Below are positions 54,653 to 63,192 of a DNA stretch of 64,000 nt, piece after piece. The position numbers and the translations under genes were made by a program. Position 1 is the stretch's first letter; every line of letters begins with the position of its first letter. The notes below the pieces were generated by a model, which was not told where the DNA came from, made no database searches, and saw nothing but the letters and a program-made list of their open reading frames with translations. The stretch lies in the NCBI GenBank assembly GCA_946481075.1, contig CAMLMC010000004.1, forward strand, positions 1 to 64,000. Direction: 5' to 3'. The DNA comes from an uncultured Alphaproteobacteria bacterium (GTDB lineage: Bacteria; Pseudomonadota; Alphaproteobacteria; Micavibrionales; Micavibrionaceae).

Positions 54653-55486
54653 ATGAGCAAACCGATCTGGGACATGAACGACATCCCTTACGACAAAATC
54701 GACCATTCCAAGGTGACGCCGGACCTGATCAAGGTGGTGAAGGCCGCGGCACTCGTCGAATATAATGCGGTTGCCTATTCCAGTTATCTTGAGCGCGTGT
54801 TTGCCGACGATCCGGAATTTCAGGCGATGTCCCGTTGCTGGGCCACCGAAGAGGTTCAGCATGGCCAATCTTTGGGCAAATGGGCCGAAGCCGTTGATCC
54901 GAACTGGAAGCTGGAGGAAGCCATGGCCCGTTTCCGCGAAGGATATGAGATCGAACATATCAACGATTCCGAATCTGTCCGCGGTTCCCGCGCCGGAGAG
55001 ATGGTCGCCCGCTGCATGGTCGAAATCGGCACATCGTCCTATTACACCGCCATCGGCACAAGCACGGACGAGCCTGTCTTGAAAGAAATCTGCGCCAAGA
55101 TCGCGGGCGATGAATTCCGTCATTACAAATTGTTCTATGACACGCTGAACCGGTATGTCGCGATCGAGAACATGTCGAAAATGAAACGCCTGAAGGTCGC
55201 CCTCGGCCGGATTGCGGAAAGCGAGGATGATGAATTGTCTTACGCCTTCTTCGCCGCCAACGCGAACGACAATGAAATCTATGACCGCAAGGTGTGGAAC
55301 AAGGAATATATGAAACGCGCCTATAAATTCTATCAGCAGCCACAAGTGGACCGCGCCGTCGCCATGGTGTTCAAGGCCTGCGGGTTCGACCCCAAAGGCA
55401 TGGGCGGCAAGCTCGCCTCCAAGGCCGCCTGGGTGCTCTTGAAACAAGGCATCAAGAATGCCGAAAAGACCGCGAAGGCGGCGTAA
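54653..55486 (+). CDS. Diiron ferritin-like protein
   Basis: A 277-residue protein with a four-helix ferritin-like bundle. The diiron ligands are readable: Glu in LVEYNAVAYSSYLERV, EExxH in CWATEEVQHGQSL, Glu in ARCMVEIGTSSYYT and DExxH in KIAGDEFRHYKLFY. The overall form recalls acyl-ACP desaturase-like and ferritin-like oxidoreductases; activity is not assigned. The C-terminus is basic and helical (KTAKAA). AAGGAAG lies before the ATG. Next to an SOD gene, which fits an oxygen or iron context. Confidence 0.8.
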   Translation: MSKPIWDMNDIPYDKIDHSKVTPDLIKVVKAAALVEYNAVAYSSYLERVFADDPEFQAMSRCWATEEVQHGQSLGKWAEAVDPNWKLEEAMARFREGYEIEHINDSESVRGSRAGEMVARCMVEIGTSSYYTAIGTSTDEPVLKEICAKIAGDEFRHYKLFYDTLNRYVAIENMSKMKRLKVALGRIAESEDDELSYAFFAANANDNEIYDRKVWNKEYMKRAYKFYQQPQVDRAVAMVFKACGFDPKGMGGKLASKAAWVLLKQGIKNAEKTAKAA

Positions 55487-55488
55487 TT

Positions 55489-55518
55489 AAAAAGCCCGCC
55501 ATAACGGCGGGCTTTTTG
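55489..55518. terminator. Bidirectional terminator between the ferritin-like gene and SOD
   Basis: AAAAAGCCCGCC, loop ATAAC, GGCGGGCTTTTTG, with A- and T-runs for both convergent genes. Confidence 0.9.
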
Positions 55519-56280
55519 TTATTTCTTGGCACCCGCATAAAGCCCGGACACTTTCGTCCAGTTCACAACCTTCCACCATGCCTTCAGATAGTCGGCGCGT
55601 TTGTTTTGATAGCGCAGATAATAGGCGTGTTCCCACACATCGTTGCCGAGGATCGGCGTGCCTTTCACTTTCGCATCATCCATTAGCGGATTGTCCTGAT
55701 TGGGCGTCGAGGTAATTTCAAGCTTGCCGTCCCTATTCACAATCAGCCACGCCCACCCCGATCCGAAACGGCCTTTGCCCGCTTCTTCAAATTTTGTCTT
55801 CATATTATCCATTGAACCAAAAGTGTCATTGATGGCGGTTGCCAACTCTACCGATGGTTCGCTGGCCGTTTGCGACATGATGTTCCAAAAGAAAGAATGG
55901 TTCCAGTGGCCGCCGCCGTTGTTGCGCACGGCTTCGGAATATTTCGAAACATTTTTTAGAATATCTTCGAGCGATTTGTTTTTCAGACGCGCGTCTTGCT
56001 CCACCTCTTTGTTCAGATTGTCGACATAGGCCTGATGATGTTTGCCATGATGGAGTTCCATGGTCTTGGCATCAATTGCCGCCGACAGCGCGCCATAGGC
56101 ATAAGGAAGATTCGGCAAGGTGAATGCGCCGTTTGTCGGCGCAACTTCATCGGCGGCCACGGCGGGCGCAATCAGCCCTTCGCCACCCCAGCCACGGAAA
56201 GCGGCAAGCCCGACCGGCACAGCGGCGACATAGCCCATAAATTCCCTTTTCGATAATTTTGTCTGTCCAAGGTCCATCAT
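55519..56280 (-). CDS. Fe/Mn superoxide dismutase with N-terminal export-like extension
   Basis: Dismutates superoxide. The 253-residue protein has the SOD core from about residue 53 ([18 protein letters not shown]) with metal ligands His in [16 protein letters not shown], His in [13 protein letters not shown], and Asp plus His in [16 protein letters not shown]. It carries about 50 extra N-terminal residues: [19 protein letters not shown] followed by an AVAAD cleavage-like site, resembling a Tat-type signal with KR instead of RR. That suggests a periplasmic enzyme; usual SodB is cytosolic and near 195 residues. Fe versus Mn is not settled. Confidence 0.93.
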   Translation of the reverse strand: MMDLGQTKLSKREFMGYVAAVPVGLAAFRGWGGEGLIAPAVAADEVAPTNGAFTLPNLPYAYGALSAAIDAKTMELHHGKHHQAYVDNLNKEVEQDARLKNKSLEDILKNVSKYSEAVRNNGGGHWNHSFFWNIMSQTASEPSVELATAINDTFGSMDNMKTKFEEAGKGRFGSGWAWLIVNRDGKLEITSTPNQDNPLMDDAKVKGTPILGNDVWEHAYYLRYQNKRADYLKAWWKVVNWTKVSGLYAGAKK

Positions 56281-56628
56281 AATGAAAAGCCTTTCCGTTT
56301 GAATCTGTTAACCCGCATGGCCAACGGCACGCGCGGAGTTCGGTTCACAAAATAAGCGCACAAATTCAAATTATTTTGCCGCAAAGGCGTAAAACTCTGA
56401 TAGAATCAAATCACGTTCGATTTTCACCTCTTACTTCTTCCAAGGGTCCTCCTTGATCAGATACAGGTTCGAATATCCAGACGACGACAGAGGCGCTCTC
56501 ACAGGCAGAGCCGCAGCCGAAAGAAACGGCGCATACACGATGGACCGCAGATTTCAAACCGCCAGACGTTACGTCAGCGGTTTTTTTGTGTTTTCTCTAC
56601 CCCCAACCCCGAACAGGAAGGATCCATC
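56281..56628. other. Long leader region before phoH
   Basis: 348 bases without a convincing gene. TTGCCG at 56376 and TAGAAT at 56401 (19-base spacing) form a weak promoter. A strong hairpin terminator lies at 56556-56588, 40 bases before phoH. A transcript of about 175 bases could be a small RNA or an attenuated leader. No known riboswitch family was recognised. Confidence 0.4.
56556..56588 (+). terminator. Terminator-like hairpin in the phoH leader
   Basis: AAACCGC pairs with GCGGTTT, with an inner GACG/CGTC stem, and seven T follow. Confidence 0.7.
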
Positions 56629-57384
56629 ATGGCTAAAAAATCCAAAAAATCGACAACGACAAAAAGCCATATTCACCGCACGGGCAATGTCATTCGCCCG
56701 GCCTTTGACGATCTGGACTGGCACCCGCTGGACGATGAAATCGAAAGCAGCCGCGATAAAAGCTATGTAAAGACCGTCCGCCCGCGTACCGACGGGCAGC
56801 GCGAATTGATGGAGGCGATAGCGCAGCATAATTTGACCATGGCCATCGGCCCCGCAGGAACAGGCAAAACATACCTTGCCATCTGCGCCGCGGTCGAAGC
56901 CCTGGAAAAAGGCGCGGTCGAAAAAATCATCCTATCCCGCCCCGCGATGGAAGCCGGAGAATCCCTCGGCTATCTGCCCGGTGACATGCATGAGAAGATG
57001 GCGCCATATCTGCGCCCCCTTTATGACGCGCTCGGCGACCGTTTGGGCGGCAAGAAGGTCCGCCAGTATATGGATGACGGTACCATCGAGATCGCCCCTG
57101 TCGGATTCATGCGCGGGCGCACGCTCAACAATGCCTTCATCGTGATCGACGAGGCACAGAACTGCACCTACGGGCAGCTCAAGATGCTGCTCTCCCGCCT
57201 TGGCTGGCATTCCACCATGGTGGTCACGGGCGACCCCGCGCAATCGGACCTTTTGCCGGGCGTATCGGGCCTTGCCGATGTCGCGGACAAGTTCGATGCG
57301 CTTCCCAATATCGCAGTGGTGCGCCTCAATCAGGCCGATATCGTGCGTCACCCGCTGGTCGCCGAGATGTTAGACGTTCTCTAA
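56629..57384 (+). CDS. PhoH family P-loop ATPase
   Basis: A 251-residue PhoH-type ATPase. Walker A is MAIGPAGTGKTYLAICAAVE, followed by LSRPAMEAGESLGYLPGDMH, Walker B FIVIDEAQNCTYGQLKMLL and the sensor VTGDPAQSDLLP. A basic N-terminus (KKSKKSTTTKSHIHR) precedes the domain. PhoH proteins are linked to RNA metabolism (with YbeY) and stress; here ybeY is not adjacent. GGAAGGATCCATC precedes the ATG. Confidence 0.92.
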   Translation: MAKKSKKSTTTKSHIHRTGNVIRPAFDDLDWHPLDDEIESSRDKSYVKTVRPRTDGQRELMEAIAQHNLTMAIGPAGTGKTYLAICAAVEALEKGAVEKIILSRPAMEAGESLGYLPGDMHEKMAPYLRPLYDALGDRLGGKKVRQYMDDGTIEIAPVGFMRGRTLNNAFIVIDEAQNCTYGQLKMLLSRLGWHSTMVVTGDPAQSDLLPGVSGLADVADKFDALPNIAVVRLNQADIVRHPLVAEMLDVL

Positions 57385-57430
57385 GGTACGCTTGGTCGCC
57401 GTTTCAATGAGTTCTCCTTAATGTGTGAAG

Positions 57431-57452
57431 GCGCCGGGGTCAAACCCGGCGC
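57431..57452 (+). terminator. Perfect GC hairpin after phoH
   Basis: GCGCCGGG and CCCGGCGC pair around GTCAAA. Only TACTTTC follows, so termination is likely weak. Confidence 0.4.
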
Positions 57453-57503
57453 TACTTTCATCGAATATGGACAAGCGGGGCAGCCCGTTGTATCAACGAA
57501 GGC

Positions 57504-58139
57504 ATGAACAACATCCCCGTTAAACGCATTTTGATCGTTTCCCTTATCACTATTATCGGCCTTGCCGTCACCTTCGCGTGGATGCGGACGGGGGACCAAA
57601 AGCTTGCCGACGTGCCGGACATATTGCACCCTGTGAGCGAAGATGCGTTTGGCGAGCCCTTTACCCTGCAAAGCACGGCGGGCGGCACGGCATCCGAAAA
57701 ATCATGGCCGGATAAATACAAGCTGATCTATTTCGGCTTTACCTATTGCCCTGCCATCTGCCCTACCGAACTGCAGAAAGTGGCCCATGTCATGAATTCA
57801 CTGGGCGAGAAGGCGGACGTCATCCAGCCTCTTTTCATCACGGTCGACCCTGAACGCGATACTTTGGCCAAGATGCAGGATTATGTCGCAATGTTCCACC
57901 CGCGCCTGATCGGCCTGACCGGCACGACAGCGCAAATCAAGGACACATTGAAGGGTTATAAAATCTACGCCGCAAAGGCGGAGGAAGAAGGCCTGTCGGA
58001 TTACACGATGGACCACTCCTCCTTCATTTATTTCATCGCGCCGGACAGACGCCTGCTCCAGATTTATAAAATGGACGACACGGCGGAGAACATTGCGGCC
58101 TCTGTCAGCCAATGGCTGGATCAGGAGCAATTGCGATAA
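57504..58139 (+). CDS. SCO1/SenC family copper-thiol protein
   Basis: A 211-residue membrane-anchored thioredoxin-fold protein. N-terminal helix ILIVSLITIIGLAVTFAW (residues 9-26); CxxxC copper site in FGFTYCPAICPTELQKV; ligand His in TMDHSSFIYFI; VDPERDTLAKMQDYV. SCO proteins help insert copper into cytochrome c oxidase CuA. It may act with the PCuAC lipoprotein at 25.1 kb. Confidence 0.93.
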   Translation: MNNIPVKRILIVSLITIIGLAVTFAWMRTGDQKLADVPDILHPVSEDAFGEPFTLQSTAGGTASEKSWPDKYKLIYFGFTYCPAICPTELQKVAHVMNSLGEKADVIQPLFITVDPERDTLAKMQDYVAMFHPRLIGLTGTTAQIKDTLKGYKIYAAKAEEEGLSDYTMDHSSFIYFIAPDRRLLQIYKMDDTAENIAASVSQWLDQEQLR

Positions 58140-58167
58140 CTTTGAGATAGCGACTACGCGCATGTGC

Positions 58168-58185
58168 TTTTGTGCGCTGCACGAA
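58168..58185. promoter_or_regulatory. TTTTGTGCGCTGCACGAA palindrome upstream of the FadL-like gene
   Basis: Matches the phasin-linked palindrome at 40814-40831 in 16 of 18 positions. It lies about 105 bases before the FadL-like start codon. Candidate site of a shared regulator of lipid or PHA genes. Confidence 0.5.
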
Positions 58186-58288
58186 TATATTTATTAGGGA
58201 TTTGCTAACTAATTCGATAGAGTATTGCTACCGCCTTCCGGGAGCAATCCCACCCAATTATGTTCACGTATCAGGAGATCAGACCATC

Positions 58289-59554
58289 ATGAAGAATATC
58301 GTGCGTATGTCCCTTTTGTCCGCCGCCTGCGTTGGCGCAATTTCCACCGGCGCGAATGCTGCAGGTTTCTACATTCAGGAACAATCGGTCCGCGGCCTCG
58401 GCTCCGCCTTCTCCGGCTCTACCACGACGCTCGATGATGCGAGCACGATCTATTTCAATCCGGCCGGTATGACAAAACTCAAAGGCCTGCAAGTGCAAGG
58501 CGGCGTCCATGTTCTGGCCCCGAATGCAGACCTCGACAACAATGGCAGTACGGCGCCAGCCGCCGTTCCATTGATCGGCGTCGGACCGGAAAGCGGAAAT
58601 CCCTATGATCCAACTCCGGTACCAAACGGTTTCGTCTCCTATCAGGTAAATGACAGCCTGTGGGCCGGTATCGGCGTTACCGCACCATTCGGTCTCGGCA
58701 GCGATTACGGTGACAACTGGTTCGGCCGTTACGATTCCACCAGCACAAAATTGCAGGTTATCGATATCCAGCCGACCATCGCCTACAAGGTCAATGACTG
58801 GTTCTCCATCGGCGCTGGCGTCAATATCGCCCACTCCTCCGCAGACCTTCGCAACCGTGTCGTTCTTGGCGCCAACACGGAAGGCAACAGCAAACTGGAA
58901 GGCGACGACTGGGGCTTTGGCTATTCTGTTGGTGCGCAGTTCAAACCATTGCCGACGACCACGATCGGCGTGAACTATAAATCCGAAGCACACCACAATC
59001 TGGATGGTAAAATCGAAGTCAGCACACTCGCAGGCGCGATTGTGCAGCCTGGTGTCCTCAGCACACCGGGTACTGCCAAACTGACGACGCCCGACCATGC
59101 CACATTCGGTATCGCGCATGATGTGACAGACCGTCTGACATTGCAGGCGCAGGCAACATGGTTCGGATGGAACAATTTCGATGCCATCAATGCCTACCGC
59201 GATAGCGGCGCGTTGGCCAGCAGTGTTGTTCAGGGTTATCAAAACACATGGGCCTATGCGATCGGCGCGGAATATCAGGCAACGGAAACTCTGCGTCTTC
59301 GCGGCGGTATCCAGTTCGATGAAACACCGACCGTTGATGCATACCGCACATCCCGCACACCGGACGGCGACCGCACATGGGTCTCCCTCGGCGCGACATA
59401 TGCCCTGACACCAGCGATCGACCTAGATTTCGCCGGTACATACATTGATGTTGAAGAAGGCATCATCGATGTATCCCGTCAAGGCGGCCAGTTCCGCGCC
59501 AAGACAGAAGGCAGCGTGGGCATCATCGCCGCCGGCGTCAGCTACAAATTCTAA
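58289..59554 (+). CDS. OmpP1/FadL/TodX family outer-membrane protein
   Basis: A 421-residue outer-membrane beta-barrel for uptake of fatty acids or other hydrophobic compounds. Signal peptide MKNIVRMSLLSAACVGAIST..ANA; mature start AGFYIQEQSVRGLGSAFSG and DDASTIYFNPAGMTKLKG, the FadL-type N-terminal hatch with the NPAG motif; multiple GIGVTAPFGLGSDYG-type strands; terminal aromatic residue after AAGVSYKF. AGGAGATCAGACC precedes the ATG at 58289. The acyl-CoA dehydrogenase at 61.3 kb could use its cargo. Confidence 0.9.
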   Translation: MKNIVRMSLLSAACVGAISTGANAAGFYIQEQSVRGLGSAFSGSTTTLDDASTIYFNPAGMTKLKGLQVQGGVHVLAPNADLDNNGSTAPAAVPLIGVGPESGNPYDPTPVPNGFVSYQVNDSLWAGIGVTAPFGLGSDYGDNWFGRYDSTSTKLQVIDIQPTIAYKVNDWFSIGAGVNIAHSSADLRNRVVLGANTEGNSKLEGDDWGFGYSVGAQFKPLPTTTIGVNYKSEAHHNLDGKIEVSTLAGAIVQPGVLSTPGTAKLTTPDHATFGIAHDVTDRLTLQAQATWFGWNNFDAINAYRDSGALASSVVQGYQNTWAYAIGAEYQATETLRLRGGIQFDETPTVDAYRTSRTPDGDRTWVSLGATYALTPAIDLDFAGTYIDVEEGIIDVSRQGGQFRAKTEGSVGIIAAGVSYKF

Positions 59555-59568
59555 GAATACGAATCAGG

Positions 59569-59599
59569 AAAAACCCCCGCGATTGGCGGGGGTTTTTTA
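59569..59599 (+). terminator. Terminator after the FadL-like gene
   Basis: AAAAACCCCCGC, loop GATTG, GCGGGGGTTTTTTATT. Confidence 0.9.
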
Positions 59600-59621
59600 T
59601 TGGGCAAATTCTATGTCTGTA

Positions 59622-59915
59622 TCAGTCTTCCAAAAGACCGTTCAGTTTAAGCGCAAGACCCATCGAGCCTTTGACCTTCAACTTGCCCATCATGAAGGCG
59701 ATATTCGGGTCCTGTTGCCCCGCCACAATCTTTTCAAATGTCTCAAGGCTGGTGCTCAATGTCACTTCGGCGTCTTCATCGCTTTGTGACGCAACGGGTG
59801 GGTTCTGTGTCGCATCGATGAAAAGAATGCCGTCTTCATCGAAGTCGAATTTCACCGTATGGCCAAACGTGCCAAGGCGGGCGATAAGTTTTTCGGAGAG
59901 GTCTTCGAGCGACAT
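59622..59915 (-). CDS. SCP2 sterol-carrier domain protein
   Basis: A 97-residue protein that is a single SCP2 lipid-binding domain: LSEKLIARLGTFGHTVKFDF, AEVTLSTSLETFEKIVAGQQ, AFMMGKLKVKGSMGLALKL. Such domains bind lipids or acyl-CoA. Upstream neighbour panC is on the same strand (36 bases away). No signal peptide. Confidence 0.9.
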   Translation of the reverse strand: MSLEDLSEKLIARLGTFGHTVKFDFDEDGILFIDATQNPPVASQSDEDAEVTLSTSLETFEKIVAGQQDPNIAFMMGKLKVKGSMGLALKLNGLLED

Positions 59916-59951
59916 AGGCGAATCCTTTTTGGTTGTTTGGAAAATTATAGC

Positions 59952-60788
59952 CTAAACAGGTATATTGTCTATTAACCGCGCCTTGCCAAGATAGGCCGCC
60001 GCAAGAATGCGTAAGGATTTCGTTGACCCATCTGGTTTCAAGAGCGTTTGCGCATCACGCACCGCCACATAATCGACCTTTTCAAAGCCTGCATTTAGCA
60101 AAGCCGTCGCCGCGTCTTCTTCAATGGCGTCATATTCTTTCGCGGTTTGCGCCTTGTTGGCCGCCTCTTTTAGAATCTTGTTAAGTGTTGTGGCAATTTT
60201 ATACTGATCCGCATTCAGATACGCATTGCGCGAAGAAAGAGCCAAACCGTTTTCATCCCGCCTGGTCGGTATGCCGACAATTTCGACAGGAATATTCAAG
60301 TCGCGCACAAATTGTTTGATCACCAGAAGCTGCTGGTAATCTTTTTCCCCGAACAGCGCGATATCCGGCAAGCATTGCAAAAGCATTTTGGTCACAACCG
60401 TTGCCACACCATCGAACATGACGGGACGGAATTCGCCTTCCAATGGCAGAGCGACCCCGCCGAGCGAAACCTTTGTCACGAAATCATTCGGATAAACCTC
60501 ATCTGTGCGCGGCAGATAGACGGCGCTGGCATTCACCCCGCGAAGCTTTTCCAAATCGGCCTCCAGCGTTTTTGGATAGCTTGCCAAATCTTCGCTCGGC
60601 GCAAATTGTTTGGGGTTTAGAAAGATATAAGGAATGCAAATATCGGTACGCGCCAAACCCTGACGCACCAATTCTATATGTCCGTCATGCAGCGCGCCCA
60701 TGGTCGGCACGAAAGAAATGGTTCTTCCTGCCTTACGCGCCTCACCCACAAAGGTCCGAAGGTCTTGGAGATTTTCGAGTAACCGCAT
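59952..60788 (-). CDS. panC: Pantothenate synthetase
   Basis: Joins pantoate and beta-alanine with ATP in coenzyme A synthesis. The 278-residue protein has VPTMGALHDGHIELVRQG (HxGH-like), YIFLNPKQFAPSEDLASYPK, LFGEKDYQQLLVIKQFVRDL and SSRNAYLN. Length and motifs are standard. It starts 3 bases after the stop of the 60792 gene, so it is coupled to it. Confidence 0.96.
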   Translation of the reverse strand: MRLLENLQDLRTFVGEARKAGRTISFVPTMGALHDGHIELVRQGLARTDICIPYIFLNPKQFAPSEDLASYPKTLEADLEKLRGVNASAVYLPRTDEVYPNDFVTKVSLGGVALPLEGEFRPVMFDGVATVVTKMLLQCLPDIALFGEKDYQQLLVIKQFVRDLNIPVEIVGIPTRRDENGLALSSRNAYLNADQYKIATTLNKILKEAANKAQTAKEYDAIEEDAATALLNAGFEKVDYVAVRDAQTLLKPDGSTKSLRILAAAYLGKARLIDNIPV

Positions 60789-60791
60789 GGC

Positions 60792-61250
60792 TTACTTATA
60801 GGCAAGCTCTCTTGGAATCACAATTGCGGAATTCTGTGCCGGCGATGCAGAAGTGCCCTCCATATCGACACCAAACCGGGCAGCCCATTTTTGGAAGATA
60901 CGCGATGTGCCATTCACTCTGGATAACGATGATTTTCCCATCTCTTCGGTCAGGCGTTTGCCGAGCGCCTCGGCCTTGATCACCGTTGCCGCAAGGTCAT
61001 CGATATCTTTCTGGCAGAGATCATGCGTATGAAGCCCGTCTTTTGAAACATATTCGCCGGCCTCGTTGAAATGCTCGCTGCAATGAAGAGCCATATAATC
61101 TGCCTTCGAAACCATCATATCGAGCGCATCGAAACGGTCCAGCACATCCAAGCCTTTTTTATCAAGATCCTCGATAAGCAACTCCGCTTTATCTAGGCCC
61201 TTTTGACGCCAAGCATCACGCTCAGCGTTGTTTAACTCTCTAACTCTCAT
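60792..61250 (-). CDS. Protein of unknown function upstream of panC
   Basis: A 152-residue soluble helical protein (MRVRELNNAERDAWRQKG.. AIVIPRELAYK) with DIDDLAATVIKAEALGKRLTEE coiled-coil-like character. No family recognised. It sits between the acyl-CoA dehydrogenase and panC, all on the minus strand with gaps of 26 and 3 bases, so it is probably in one operon. No clear ribosome site at its ATG. Confidence 0.65.
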   Translation of the reverse strand: MRVRELNNAERDAWRQKGLDKAELLIEDLDKKGLDVLDRFDALDMMVSKADYMALHCSEHFNEAGEYVSKDGLHTHDLCQKDIDDLAATVIKAEALGKRLTEEMGKSSLSRVNGTSRIFQKWAARFGVDMEGTSASPAQNSAIVIPRELAYK

Positions 61251-61276
61251 TTTATTATTGTCTTATTAGGACTCTC

Positions 61277-63061
61277 TTAGAATGCCGTTTCTTTTATATC
61301 CATCAGGGTTTTTGCGCCTGACAGCACCATTTTCTGGCGGGCATCGGCTTCGGGGAGCATACGTTCAAAAAAGAAACGCGCAGTTTGCAGTTTTGATTCG
61401 TAAAACTCTTTTTGGCCGGGGTCGGTGTCCGTCTTCAATTTATCGATGGCGACCTGCGCCATACGAGCCCACATATATCCAATGGCCACCAACGCAAACT
61501 GGCGAAGATAGTCGCTGGAGGCGGCGCCTGCTTCGTTAGGATCTTTCAATCCCTTCTGGGCAACCATCGCCGTGGACTGTTGAAGTTTAGCGAAAGCTTT
61601 TGCAAGCGGGAACACATATTCCTGCATGGCAGCATTGTCTTGATTGCATGCGATATAATCGCTGACTGGATGGAAGAAGCGGCGCAGCAGGCGGCCCATA
61701 TTCTGGCCCATTTTTCTTCCAACCAAATCAAGGGCTTGGATACCATTCGTCCCTTCATAAATCTGGGCGATACGAGCGTCACGGGCATATTGTTCCACCC
61801 CGTATTCCCAGATATAGCCGTGGCCGCCGTGGATCTGGATGGCGTGATTCGCGACTTCAAACCCCATATCGGTCTGGTAGGCCTTGATGATCGGGGTTAA
61901 AAGGGCGACCAAATCTTCGGCGGCTTCGCGTTCCGCCGGATCGGGGTGTTTTTCGGATTTATCGAGCGCCATGCCAACCCAGTATGACAGCGCGCGGGCT
62001 CCCTCGGTGAAAGCCTTCGAAATAAGCAGCATGCGGCGCACATCGGGATGAACGATGATCGGGTCCGCCGGTTTGTCCGGCGCCTTGGCACCGTCAAGGG
62101 CCCGCATCTGCAGCCGTTCCTTGGCATAAGCGAGCCCATTCTGATAGGCGACTTCGGCAATCCCGAGCCCCTGCATACCGACGCCAAGGCGCGCGGTGTT
62201 CATCATCGTAAACATCGCGCGAAGGCCCTTATGCGGTTCACCCACCAGCCAGCCTTTGGAATTGTCGAAATTCATAACGCAAGTGGCGGAGCCTTTGATC
62301 CCCATTTTGTGTTCAATGGATCCGCACGTAACGGCGTTCACGCCCATTGTATCAGGCAGGAATTTCGGCACGGCAAAAAGGGAAATACCCTTTACCCCTT
62401 CCGGCGCATCCGGAAGTTTGGCAAGAACCAAGTGAACGACGTTCGTTGTCAAATCATGATCGCCCGCCGAAATAAATATCTTGGTGCCGGTAATGTTATA
62501 GGAATTATCACCGTTCGGCACGGCCTTGGTGCGGATCAAGCCAAGGTCGGTTCCGCAATGCGGTTCCGTCAAACACATTGTGCCGGACCATTCGCCCGTT
62601 ACGAGTTTGGGCAGGTAGGTATCTTTCAGTTCATCCGTGCCATGGAGATAAAGCGCATTGTAAGCGCCCTCCGAAAGGCCAGGATACATTCCGAACGACA
62701 TGTTCGCGGAACAGATCATTTCCTGCAAAGCGAACCCCACGGTCAGTGGCAGGCCCATACCCCCGTATTTCGGATCGGATGTCGCGCCGCACCAGCCACC
62801 GGAGGCAAAGGCCTCATATGCCTCTTTAAATCCCTTGGGCGTTGTTACCACACCATTGTCCCAGTGGCAGCCTTCCTTGTCGCCGCTCTGGTTCAAGGGA
62901 AACAGCACTTCTTCGCAGATTTTTGCGCCTTCTTCCAAAATCGAATCAATCAGGTCGACGCTGATTTCCTCATATCCCGGCAATTCCGATAGGCTCGCGG
63001 CCCCCAGCACATCGTGCAGAACGAATTTCATATTGGCGAGAGGGGCATTATAGACAGGCAT
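61277..63061 (-). CDS. Acyl-CoA dehydrogenase (FadE-type, with C-terminal domain)
   Basis: FAD-dependent oxidation of acyl-CoA to enoyl-CoA in beta-oxidation. The 594-residue protein has the N-terminal FAD fold (GGWCGATSDPKYGGMGLPLT), the catalytic-domain TMCLTEPHCGTDLGLIRTKA, the GTKIFISAGDHDLTTN, the C-terminal QIHGGHGYIWEYGVEQYARD, and the extra ~120-residue C-terminal domain of the long subfamily. Chain-length preference is unknown. First gene of a probable operon with the 60792 gene and panC. Confidence 0.93.
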   Translation of the reverse strand: MPVYNAPLANMKFVLHDVLGAASLSELPGYEEISVDLIDSILEEGAKICEEVLFPLNQSGDKEGCHWDNGVVTTPKGFKEAYEAFASGGWCGATSDPKYGGMGLPLTVGFALQEMICSANMSFGMYPGLSEGAYNALYLHGTDELKDTYLPKLVTGEWSGTMCLTEPHCGTDLGLIRTKAVPNGDNSYNITGTKIFISAGDHDLTTNVVHLVLAKLPDAPEGVKGISLFAVPKFLPDTMGVNAVTCGSIEHKMGIKGSATCVMNFDNSKGWLVGEPHKGLRAMFTMMNTARLGVGMQGLGIAEVAYQNGLAYAKERLQMRALDGAKAPDKPADPIIVHPDVRRMLLISKAFTEGARALSYWVGMALDKSEKHPDPAEREAAEDLVALLTPIIKAYQTDMGFEVANHAIQIHGGHGYIWEYGVEQYARDARIAQIYEGTNGIQALDLVGRKMGQNMGRLLRRFFHPVSDYIACNQDNAAMQEYVFPLAKAFAKLQQSTAMVAQKGLKDPNEAGAASSDYLRQFALVAIGYMWARMAQVAIDKLKTDTDPGQKEFYESKLQTARFFFERMLPEADARQKMVLSGAKTLMDIKETAF

Positions 63062-63192
63062 TGGGGTCTCCTTCGAGGAATCAGCACCGAAATAGTCATT
63101 TTTATTCTAAATGAAAATAGTTTAAGGACCATTGAAAAGAAGCGCAACAAGGCGTATTTGTTGCACAGCGTCATTACGAAAAGGGGACTAAT

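Noticed and set aside
56466..56474. T-loop-like GGTTCGAAT in the phoH leader
   Set aside because: No acceptor, D or anticodon stems could be built around it, so it is not a tRNA.
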